A stretch of DNA of 64,000 nt from the NCBI GenBank assembly GCA_963765815.1, contig CAVXXT010000003.1:558001-622000 (forward strand). The letters run 5' to 3'. This DNA is from DATLNF01 sp963765815 (GTDB lineage Bacteria > Actinomycetota > Actinomycetes > BP-191). Each line of letters begins with the position of its first letter. The first letter of the stretch is position 1. This document shows positions 32,607 to 40,805 of this stretch, piece after piece. Made by a program: the position numbers and the translations under genes. The notes under the pieces were generated by a model. It was not told the origin of the DNA and did no database searches. It worked only from the letters and a program-made list of their open reading frames with translations.

Positions 32607-35393
32607 TTGAGGACGGCGACGAGCCTGACCGACGCCCGCTCATCACCGACGGGCTGCCGAGCCAGCTGCCGGACGTCGACCCGGCGAGACCGAGGAGTGG
32701 CTCGAGTCCCTCGACGCGGTGATCGCCGAGCAGGGCCGGGCCCGGGCCCGCTTCCTGATGCTCAAGCTGCTGGAGCGCGCCCGGGAGCAGTCGGTCGGCG
32801 TGCCGGCGCTGAGCAGCACCGACTACATCAACACCATCCCGCCGGAGCGCGAGCCCTGGTTCCCGGGCGACGAGCACGTCGAGCGGCGGATCCGCGCCTA
32901 CGTCCGCTGGAACGCCGCGATGATGGTCAGCCGGGCCAACCGGCCCGAGCATCGGCGTCGGCGGGCACATCGCGACCTACGCGCAGCGCGCGCGTCGCTC
33001 TACGAGGTCGGCTTCAACCACTTCTTCCGCGGCAAGGACCACGGCGAGCGGCGGCGACCAGGTCTTCTTCCAGGGCCACGCCTCCCCCGGCATCTACGCC
33101 CGCGCGTTCCTCGAGGGCCGGCTGACCGAGGAGCACCTCGACGGCGTTCCGGCAGGAGTCGACGCCGCGGCGGCGCTGCCGTCGTACCCGCACCCGCGGC
33201 TGATGCCGGACTTCTGGGAGTTCCCGACCGTCTCGATGGGCCTCGGCCCGATCAGCGCGATCTACCAGGCCCGGTTCAACCGCTACCTGCACGCACCGCG
33301 GCATCAAGGACACCGTCGAGTCAGCGCGTCTGGTGCTTCCTCGGCGACGGCGAGATGGACGAGCCCGAGTCGCTCGGCGCGATCGGCGTCGCCGCGCGCG
33401 AGGAGCTCGACAACCTCATCTTCGTCGTCAACTGCAACCTGCAGCGCCTCGACGGACCGGTCCGCGGCAACGGCAAGATCATCCAGGAGCTGGAGTCGTA
33501 CTTCCGCGGCGCCGGCTGGAACGTCATCAAGGTCGTGTGGGGCCGCGAGTGGGACGACGCTGCTCGCGCGCGACGTCGACGGCGTCCTCGTCAACGCGAT
33601 GAACACCACGCCCGACGGCCAGTTCCAGACCTACTCGGTCGAGAGCGGCGCCTACATCCGCGAGAACTTCTTCGGCGCGCGACCCGCGGCTGCGCAAGAT
33701 GGTCGAGCACCTGACCGACGACGCAGCATCCGCAAGCTGCCGCGCGGCGGCCACGACTACCGCAAGGTCTACGCCGCGTTCAAGGCGCGCGACCGAGCAC
33801 ACCGGCCAGCCGACGGTGATCCTGGCCCACACCATCAAGGGCTGGACGCTCGGGCACGGACTTCGAGGCGCGCAACGCGACGCACCAGATGAAGAAGCTG
33901 ACCGTCGCCGAGCTCAAGGACGTTCCGCGACCGGCTCTACCTCGACATCAGCGACAAGGCGCTCGAGGGCGACCTGCCGCCGTACTACCACCCGGGCGAG
34001 CACAGCGACGAGATCGCAGTACATGCAGGAGCGGCGCGCGGCGCTCGGCGGCTCGCTGCCGCGGCGCGTCGTCCGCGCGAAGCCGCTGCCGCAGCCCGCC
34101 GGACGACGCGTCGTACGACGAGCTGAAGGCCGGCTCGGGCAAGCAGGCGGTCGCGACGACGATGGCGTTCGTCCGGCTGCTCAAGGACCTGATGAAGGAC
34201 AAGGAGCATCGGCCGCGCGCATCGTGCCGATCATCCCGGACGAGGCGCGCACCTTCGGCATGGACTCGATGTTCCCGACGCCGAAGATCTACTCGCCCGC
34301 ACGGCCAGCGCTACGAGGCCGTCGACCGCGAGCTGCTGCTGTCCTACAAGGAGTGCGAGACCGGGCCAGATCCTGCACGAGGGCATCACCGAGGCCGGCT
34401 CGATGGCGTCGATGCATCGCGGCCGGCACGTCGTACGCGACGCACGGCGAGCACATGATCCCGGTCTACGTCTTCTACTCGATGTTCGGCTTCCAGCGGA
34501 TCGGCGACTCGATCTGGGCGTTCGGCCGACCAGCTCGGCCGCGGCTTCCTGCTCGGCGCGACCGCCGGCCGCACGACGCTCAACGGCGAGGGGCTGCAGC
34601 ACCAGGACGGCCACTCGCTGCTGCTCGCGTCGACCAACCCGGCGTGCGTCGCCTACGACCCGGCCTGGGCGCTACGAGGTCGCGCTCATCGTCGAGGACG
34701 GCCTGCGCCGGATGTACGGCCGAAGCGCCGAGGACGTCTTCTACTACCTGACCGTCTACAACGAGCCCTACGTGCAGCCGCCGATGCCCGACATCGACGG
34801 GCTCGACGCGAGGGCGTGCTCCGCGGGCTCTACCGCTACGCCGCCGCGCCCGAGGGCCGACGACGCGCCGCAGGCGCAGGTGCTCGCCTCCGGCGTCGCG
34901 GTGCGGCTCGCGGTCGAGGCGCAGGAGCTGCTGCGCGACGGACTGGGGCGTCGCGCGCCGACGTGTGGAGCGCGACCAGCTGGAACGAGCTGCGCCGCGA
35001 CGCGCTCGCCTGCGAGGAGTCGAACCTGCTGCACCCCGACGCAGGAGCCGCGCACGCCGTACATCACGCAGCGCTCTGCCGGGCGCGACCGGACCGGTCG
35101 TCGCGGTCAGCGACTGGATGCGCGCGGTGCCCGACCAGATCGCGCGCTGGGTGCCCGGCGACTGGACCTCGCTCGGCACCGACGGCTTCGGCCGCTCGGA
35201 CACCCGGGCCGCGCTGCGCCGGCACTTCCACATCGACGCCGAGAGCATCGCCGTGGCCGTGCTGAGCCGGCTGGCCGCGGCGGGCGAGGTGAAGCGCGAG
35301 CTGGTCGCCGAGGCGGTGGCGAAGTACCGGCTCAACGACGACACGGTCGAGAGCGCCACGACCACCACGGTCGAGGACACCCCGGCGACTTGA
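32607..35393 (+). CDS. aceE: Pyruvate dehydrogenase E1 component, homodimeric type (many frameshifts)
   Basis: This thiamine-diphosphate enzyme decarboxylates pyruvate in the PDH complex; the family length is about 910 aa and the span here fits. Blocks in alternating frames include STDYINTIPPEREPWFPGDE, YEVGFNHFFRGKD, MPDFWEFPTVSMGLGPISAIYQARF, the ThDP motif FLGDGEMDEPESLG through LIFVVNCNLQRLDGPVRGNGK, FGMDSMFPTPKIYSP, AEDVFYYLTVYNEPY and the 3' end LSRLAAAGEVKRELVAEAVAKYRLND. About 20 single-base indels interrupt it up to about 35090; beyond that it is clean. The start is uncertain (TTG at 32607 after GGAGGA). Confidence 0.92.
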
Positions 35394-35885
35394 TTGCAGA
35401 CCTTCCTGCCCTACCCCTGCTTCCGGTGCAGCGCAGCCGCGCTCGACGACAAGCGGCTGGGCAAGCAGCGGGTCGAGGCGCTGCAGATCCTCCGGGGCCT
35501 GACGATCCCGACGTACGGCTGGCGGCACCACCCGGCGGTGAAGATGTGGGCCGGCCACGTCGAGGCGCTCGCGTCGTACGGCGTCACCGTTTCAAGGGTG
35601 TGGACCCGCCGGGGATACAGGGACACCTGCGCGGCGTCGATCACCGCCGAATTCCCCGGTGAGCGTCCCCCGAGGACCCAAGTGGAGCTGGCCGCGTCGG
35701 GCCGGCTGCCGTCCTGGCTCGGCGACGCCGACTTCCACCGGGCGCACCAGTCGTCGCTGGTCCGGAAGGACCCGGCGCACTACCGCCCGCGCTTCCCCGA
35801 CGTGCCGGACGACCTCGAGTACGTCTGGCCTGACCCCGTCCCCGCCCGCGTTCGACTCCGGCGTACATCGCCGAAACGCCCCTGA
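35394..35885 (+). CDS. Pyrimidine-dimer DNA glycosylase-like protein (MSMEG_6728 type)
   Basis: This 163-aa protein begins MQTFLPYPCFRCSAAALDDKRLGKQRVEALQILRGL and continues YGWRHHPAVKMWAGHVEAL and DADFHRAHQSSLVRKDPAHYRPRF, the signature of the MSMEG_6728/T4-endonuclease-V-like family. The likely role is base excision of UV photoproducts, by family resemblance only. A TTG start follows the aceE stop directly (TGATTG). The last about 12 codons lie inside a 60-bp family A repeat, so the native C-terminus has probably been replaced. Confidence 0.82.
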   Translation: MQTFLPYPCFRCSAAALDDKRLGKQRVEALQILRGLTIPTYGWRHHPAVKMWAGHVEALASYGVTVSRVWTRRGYRDTCAASITAEFPGERPPRTQVELAASGRLPSWLGDADFHRAHQSSLVRKDPAHYRPRFPDVPDDLEYVWPDPVPARVRLRRTSPKRP

Positions 35886-35910
35886 TCCGCCGCGATACGC
35901 CGGAGTCGAA
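35851..35910. repeat. 60-bp palindromic repeat, family A copy 2
   Basis: TTCGACTCCGGCGTA (35851-35865) and its exact reverse complement (35896-35910) bracket a 30-bp core. This is the best preserved of three copies. It overlaps the 3' end of the DNA-glycosylase-like gene and lies 70 bp before the AbiEi-like gene. Confidence 0.85.
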
Positions 35911-35980
35911 TGCGGTGACGACGTCCACAGATCGCCTGACAGGTGGTCTGCCGTGATCCGCGAGATCGCAGCCTGGCGAG

Positions 35981-36880
35981 ATGGACGAGCTGATCACCAC
36001 CGCGCAGGCGCTTGCGCAAGGCATGACTCATCGGGAGATCCGGACGCTTGTCACTACCGGCGTCTGGATCCAGCTGCTGCGCGGGGTCTACGCACTCGCG
36101 ACATCGGCGCTGCCGATCCCGGCACTCCGACGGCGAGCCGCACTGCTCATGGCCGGCGAAGACGGCTGGCTGTGCGGGACCTCCGCACTGGCCGAGTGGG
36201 GCATGCAGGTCGCTGATCCGCTCGAGGTCCACGTCGCGATGATCCGCACCGGCATCGTGATCGGCCGGGGGGTCGTGATGCACCGCGCGAAGTCGCCGGA
36301 CGCATGTGTCGAGCGGGACGGGATCCGGCTGGAGCGGTTCGACGCCGCGGTGATCACTGCGTTCGTGGGGTTGAAGGACGATCGCGAACGCCAGGAGCTG
36401 GTGTGCCGAGCCGTCCGCGAGCGGCGTACGACGTGCGCCCGTCTCGGCGCGGCCGCCGGAGCACGCGGCCGGTTCCCGGGCTGCCGACGCTTCCGGGAGA
36501 TCGTCGCGCTGGTCGACCTCGGCTGCCGCAGCCCCATCGAGATCGACTACTACGTGCTGGTCGAGCGTCCGTTCGGACTGCCTCGTGCCGAGCGGCAGCG
36601 CGCGCTGCCCCGCCGCCGCGGCGGTCGCGTGGGCGCGGCGTACGGCGACGTCTACTACCCGGAGCTGCGGCTCGTCGTCGAGCTGGACGGATCGGGCTTT
36701 CATGCCGACGAGCACCGCCGCGCCGACCTCCGGCGTGACCTGGACCTGGCCGCGCTCGGCATCGTCACGATCCGGCTGACCGGTCGCCAGGTCCGCGAGG
36801 AGGCGGCGCTCACCGCCCGCCTGCTGCTCGACGCCTTCGCGGAGCGTCGGGTTCAGCTCGGCCTCCCCCCGGCTGCCTGA
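35981..36880 (+). CDS. AbiEi-antitoxin-like / DUF559 protein
   Basis: This 299-aa protein has an N-terminal winged-helix AbiEi-type domain (ITTAQALAQGMTHREIRTLVTTGVWIQLLRGVYAL), a middle AbiEi-like part (DGWLCGTSALAEWGM; HRAKSPDACVERDGIRLERFDAAVI) and a C-terminal DUF559/very-short-patch-repair-nuclease-like domain (CRSPIEIDYYVLVERPFG; YGDVYYPELRLVVELDGSGFHADEHRRADLRRDLDLAALGIVTIRLT) with the D/E-x-K-like acidic core. No AbiEii toxin gene is beside it. This two-domain type is common and highly duplicated in actinobacteria. It is flanked on both sides by family A repeats. Confidence 0.8.
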   Translation: MDELITTAQALAQGMTHREIRTLVTTGVWIQLLRGVYALATSALPIPALRRRAALLMAGEDGWLCGTSALAEWGMQVADPLEVHVAMIRTGIVIGRGVVMHRAKSPDACVERDGIRLERFDAAVITAFVGLKDDRERQELVCRAVRERRTTCARLGAAAGARGRFPGCRRFREIVALVDLGCRSPIEIDYYVLVERPFGLPRAERQRALPRRRGGRVGAAYGDVYYPELRLVVELDGSGFHADEHRRADLRRDLDLAALGIVTIRLTGRQVREEAALTARLLLDAFAERRVQLGLPPAA

Positions 36881-36883
36881 CCG

Positions 36884-36943
36884 CTCAACTCCGGCGTACA
36901 GCGCGGATTCACGGCGCATCGGCCGCCATTGCCCGGAGTTGAA
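36884..36943. repeat. 60-bp palindromic repeat, family A copy 3
   Basis: CTCAACTCCGGCGTA (36884-36898) faces TGCCCGGAGTTGAA near 36930-36943. It begins three bases after the stop of the AbiEi-like gene. The remaining about 130 bp before the sigma-factor start hold no feature I can name. Confidence 0.75.
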
Positions 36944-37075
36944 CGCCGCCGAGGACCCTGGCGGCAGGATTCGGGGCGGCTGAGCGCGAAATTCGGGGCT
37001 GATCGGTCCTCCTCCGCCGAACCTGGCCCCTCGACCGGGGCTCTCACCAGCGACAGAAAGACCCTGCGAGCCTGG

Positions 37076-37645
37076 ATGGACCACACCCCGATGCCCCCGA
37101 CCGCCGCGCTGGTGACCGGCGACCTCGGCGACCGCCTCATGGGCGACGTCGAGGCCGTCCCGGCTGTCGCGGTCCCGCGGGAAGAGGGCTTCCGGCTGCT
37201 CTACCAGGCCGAGTACGCCGGTCTCGCCGGCTACTGCACCGCGCTCGTCGGCGAGCCGCAGCTGGCGCGGGACATCGCCCAGGAGGCGTTCGCCCGGCTC
37301 TTCGCGCGCTGGGTCGGCGTCCGCGAGCCGAAGGCCTACGTCTACTACGTCGCGACCAACCTGGCCCGCCGGCACTGGCGCCGCGGCAAGCGCGAGCGCG
37401 AGATCTACGCCGAGCTGCACACCCGCCCGGCCGCGCCGGCCGCCGAGACCGACCCGTGGCTGCGCGACCTGGTCGAGCGGCTGCCGGACAAGTTCCGCGA
37501 GGTCGTCCTGCTGCACTACTACGCCGACCTGCCGCTGACCGAGGTCGCCGAGCTCACCAAGCGCCCGGTCGGCACGATCAAGCGCTGGCTGCACGAGGCG
37601 CGGGCACTGCTGCAGGCCGCGATGGCGGAGGACTCCGATGTCTGA
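37076..37645 (+). CDS. ECF-family RNA polymerase sigma factor
   Basis: This 189-aa group IV sigma factor has region 2 as YQAEYAGLAGYCTALVGEPQLARDIAQEAFARLFARWVGVREPKAYVYYVATNLARRHWRR and region 4 as PDKFREVVLLHYYADLPLTEVAELTKRPVGTIKRWLHEARALL. It overlaps the next gene by 8 bp, so the two are co-translated; that downstream membrane protein is the probable regulator. The ATG at 37076 is chosen by length; an in-frame ATG at 37139 is possible. Confidence 0.9.
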   Translation: MDHTPMPPTAALVTGDLGDRLMGDVEAVPAVAVPREEGFRLLYQAEYAGLAGYCTALVGEPQLARDIAQEAFARLFARWVGVREPKAYVYYVATNLARRHWRRGKREREIYAELHTRPAAPAAETDPWLRDLVERLPDKFREVVLLHYYADLPLTEVAELTKRPVGTIKRWLHEARALLQAAMAEDSDV

Positions 37646-38519
37646 GCGCGACCTGCTGCCGCGCCGGCCCTTCGCGGTCCTGCCGCCCGAGCCCGGCGGC
37701 TTCGAGGCGGCCCTCGCCCGCGGCCGCCAGCGGCGCCGTCGTACGGCGGGCTCCTCGGTGCTCGCCTCCGTCATCGCGATCGTCCTCGGCGTCGCGCTGT
37801 CGGCGCCCAACCCCGGCAATGACGCGCGCCTCGAGTTCGCCCCTGTGCAGGAGTCAGACCTGACCGGCGACGTCGACTCACCCGTCGTCTCCGACACGCG
37901 GTCGGAGCCGGCGCCGGCACTCGACGCCCCCGCGCAGCCGGCCGACTCGCCGCAGACCACCAGCCGGCTCGACCGCGACGACAGCGCCGCGCCACCGCCC
38001 TCCGGTACGACGCCTCGGCCCCCGTCGTCGCCACGCAAGCCCGCGCCGGCTCGGCCGGCTGAGCCGGAGCGGGTGGAGAAGACCGAGGTCGTCAACGGCT
38101 ACGCCACCTGCGTGACCGACCAGGCAGCGTTGATCACGAGCGCGCAGTGGTGCCTCCTGGCGAGGTACACGCCTGATTCGCCGTCGACCGTCTCGCTGGA
38201 CGTGTGCCGCTCGGTCGACTCCAACGGCACGCTGACGTATCCCACGAAGCAGGAGATCGAGTTCGTCGTCACCAAGCAGGGGGCGGCGAAGGAGTCGTGG
38301 CGCTGGTCGTACGGCGCGACCTTTGCCAAGACCCCCGAGGGCCACGACGACGTGGTCAACCCGAAGAACTGCACCGTCTACACCGTCGCGTGGAGCGAGA
38401 CGGACAACGCCGGCGGCTTCCTCGAGGCCGGCACCTACGACCTGACCGCGAGCAACCTCGGCACCGAGCTCGGCGAGCTCGACACGGCCACCACGACCTT
38501 CGAGATCACCGAGTTCTAG
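37638..38519 (+). CDS. Membrane protein partnered with the ECF sigma factor
   Basis: This 293-aa protein has a cytoplasmic N-terminus (about 35 residues, FEAALARGRQRRRRTAGS), one membrane helix (VLASVIAIVLGVALSAP), a Pro/Ser/Asp-rich linker (about 70-150) and an external domain with four cysteines (YATCVTDQ, QWCLLARY, LDVCRSVDS, PKNCTVYT). The layout fits a single-pass anti-sigma factor or sensor whose outer domain detects an envelope signal, but no known anti-sigma zinc finger is present. Operon overlap with the sigma gene supports that reading. Its end overlaps the convergent kinase gene by 4 bp. Confidence 0.72.
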   Translation: MSERDLLPRRPFAVLPPEPGGFEAALARGRQRRRRTAGSSVLASVIAIVLGVALSAPNPGNDARLEFAPVQESDLTGDVDSPVVSDTRSEPAPALDAPAQPADSPQTTSRLDRDDSAAPPPSGTTPRPPSSPRKPAPARPAEPERVEKTEVVNGYATCVTDQAALITSAQWCLLARYTPDSPSTVSLDVCRSVDSNGTLTYPTKQEIEFVVTKQGAAKESWRWSYGATFAKTPEGHDDVVNPKNCTVYTVAWSETDNAGGFLEAGTYDLTASNLGTELGELDTATTTFEITEF

Positions 38520-40798
38520 CCGACGAGGCGGATCTCCCTCGGCTTGGTCACGACGGCCGGCGGCGCGATCGGCAGCGTGAAGACGAACTCCGCCCCCCCG
38601 CCGTACGCGTTCTCCACCCAGATCTGACCGCCCATCGCCTGCACGAGGCGCTGCGCGATGTGCAGCCCGAGACCGGTGCCGCCCACCTCGCGGGTCGCTG
38701 TCGCGCCGAGGCGGGTGAACCGCTCGAAGATCACGTGCTGGCTCTCCGGCGGGATGCCCGGGCCGTGGTCGCGCACCCGCACGCTGAGGTGGTCACGGGC
38801 CTGCGCGACGGTGACGCTCACCGGCAGCCCCGGACCGGAGTACTTGTCCGCGTTGGACACCAGGTTGGCGACGACCTGCTCGATGCGACCCGCGTCGCCA
38901 ATCGCGAGGCTGCCCGCGGGCGCGCGCACGTGCTCGATCGGCCGGGAGCCGGGCTGCAGCCTGAAGTCGGCGACCGTCTTGTCGACGATGTCGTCGACGC
39001 TCACCGGGGTCATCTCGATCTCGAACGCGCCGGCCTCCAGCGACGACACGCTGAGCAGGTCCTCGATCAGCCGCTGCAGCCGGTCGGTCTGGTGAAGCAG
39101 CCGGCGGTGCACGTCGTCGCGCTCGTCGGCGTCCGGCTGGTACTCCGGCCGCAGCAGCGTGAGCACCCAGCCCTTGAGTGACGTGATCGGGGTGCGCAGC
39201 TCGTGCGAGACGGTGGCCAGGAAGTCCTGCTTCGCCTGGTCGGCCTCCCTGGCCGCGGTGATGTCGCGTACGACGACGACGGTCGGCGCGGCCTCCTCGG
39301 CGACGGGTGCGCCGGCGCCCACCGACGACAGCGACAGCGACAGCCACCGGCGAGCACCGTCAGGGGCGACCACCGACACCGAGGTCTCGGCGTGCGGCGC
39401 GCCGTCGAGCTGGCTCGCGACCCACTCGCCGTCGACCACCAGGTCGGGCGTACCAGGCCGCTGGAACCGGCAGATCCGGCCGAGCGCCTCGGCCACCGGC
39501 ACCCCGGTGATCCGCGCCATCGCGGGGTTCCAGCTGGTGACGACGCCGGTGGGGTCGACGCTGAAGATGCCGTCGGAGGTGCTGTCGACGATCCCGCCGA
39601 GCTTCGCCCGCTCGCTCGACACCTCGGCGTACAGCTGCGCGTTGCGCAGCGCCGCGCTGACGACGTCGCCGTACGTCGCGAAGAGCCGCAGCTCTGTGCG
39701 GCTCAGCCGCATGGACCGCGCGAAGCCGAGCCGCAGCAGTCCGATGCACAGCTGGCCGGAGACCAGCGGTGCGACCGCGCACGCGTTGAGCCCGTCGCCG
39801 TCGAGCGCGATGCGCTGCGGCGAGGCGGCCGACCGGGCGACCACCTGGAAGGGCTCTCGCTCGGACCAGGCGCGCGGCCAGAACGGGTTGCCGGCGGCGG
39901 CCGGCCCACGCTCGGTGCCCTCGCGAGTCGACCGGACGACGGTCGCGGGCACCGTGCCGGTCGCGTCAGCGACCAGGAGCTCGACGTGGTCGGCCCGGAA
40001 GAGCGACATCGCACGGTCGACCACCGTGGTGGCGACCTCCGCCTCGTCGACGGTCGTGAACGCGCGAGCCGCCGCCTGCAGCGCCTGCCAGGTGTCCCGC
40101 TCCTGCAGCGCGCGCATGTAGCTGCGGTAGGTGAGCAGCACCACCGCGCCGATCGCCGGCACCAGCAGAGTCGCGCCGGGGAAGCGCCGCACGGTGTACG
40201 CCATGAGGATCGCGGCGGCGATGTTGGCGACGCTGACCAGGATCCGCACGCCGTACGCTTCCCGGAACACCTGCCCGACCGGCAGCTGCTGGGAGAACGC
40301 GACCGCGACGGTCACGGTCAGCGCGGTCCACGCGGCCGCGACCAGCCCGCCCGCGGTCAGCGCCACCCAGCCGCGGAGGTCGCCGGCCTCGGGTCGCACA
40401 TGACCCGGGGCGAGCACCGCGTACGTCGCCCAGACGAGCATCCCGCCGGTCGCGAACGACGCCGCGTTGTACGCGACCTTGACCGGTGCCCGCCGCATCG
40501 ACGAGTGCAGCGCGAGCGCGCCGGTCGCGGCGGCCACCGGGAGCCACGGTGCCGGCAGCAGCACCATCCCCGCGACCATCGCGGCCTCGGAGCAGGTGAA
40601 CGACGAGCGGTCCTTGCCGAACCGCACGTGCACCAGCGGCAGGTCCCCGAACGCCAGCAGCGTGACGGCGAGCAGCACCGTCCACACCGCCGGCCGGGGG
40701 TGGTGCCCGATCCGGCTGATCCCGACAGCGACGCTGACGAGGCCGAGCAGGACCTGAACCGCGACCAGCCGTCGCAGGCGTCCAGGCATCGCACTCAT
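38516..40798 (-). CDS. Hybrid-input sensor histidine kinase (membrane, GAF, PAS)
   Basis: This is a 760-aa kinase. The N-terminal about 215 residues are a membrane module with seven or more helices (MASE-like), then a GAF domain (about 230-375), a PAS domain (about 385-510: IVDSTSDGIFSVDPTGVVTSWNPAMARITG), HisKA with the phosphorylated His in FLATVSHELRTPITSLKGW (about residue 532), and HATPase with VVANLVSNADKYS, VRDHGPGIPP and GGTGLGLHIAQRLV. No response regulator gene is adjacent. The start at 40798 leaves 7 bp from the upstream subtilase stop; a TTG at 40849 would lengthen it by 17 residues. Confidence 0.9.
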   Translation of the reverse strand: MSAMPGRLRRLVAVQVLLGLVSVAVGISRIGHHPRPAVWTVLLAVTLLAFGDLPLVHVRFGKDRSSFTCSEAAMVAGMVLLPAPWLPVAAATGALALHSSMRRAPVKVAYNAASFATGGMLVWATYAVLAPGHVRPEAGDLRGWVALTAGGLVAAAWTALTVTVAVAFSQQLPVGQVFREAYGVRILVSVANIAAAILMAYTVRRFPGATLLVPAIGAVVLLTYRSYMRALQERDTWQALQAAARAFTTVDEAEVATTVVDRAMSLFRADHVELLVADATGTVPATVVRSTREGTERGPAAAGNPFWPRAWSEREPFQVVARSAASPQRIALDGDGLNACAVAPLVSGQLCIGLLRLGFARSMRLSRTELRLFATYGDVVSAALRNAQLYAEVSSERAKLGGIVDSTSDGIFSVDPTGVVTSWNPAMARITGVPVAEALGRICRFQRPGTPDLVVDGEWVASQLDGAPHAETSVSVVAPDGARRWLSLSLSSVGAGAPVAEEAAPTVVVVRDITAAREADQAKQDFLATVSHELRTPITSLKGWVLTLLRPEYQPDADERDDVHRRLLHQTDRLQRLIEDLLSVSSLEAGAFEIEMTPVSVDDIVDKTVADFRLQPGSRPIEHVRAPAGSLAIGDAGRIEQVVANLVSNADKYSGPGLPVSVTVAQARDHLSVRVRDHGPGIPPESQHVIFERFTRLGATATREVGGTGLGLHIAQRLVQAMGGQIWVENAYGGGAEFVFTLPIAPPAVVTKPREIRLVG

Positions 40799-40805
40799 CA
40801 GGAGA

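Noticed and set aside
32607..35393. aceE as a true decayed pseudogene
   Set aside because: Between indels the sequence keeps all conserved residues and shows no in-block stops or missense decay; an essential gene with about 20 fresh indels is better explained by sequence error.
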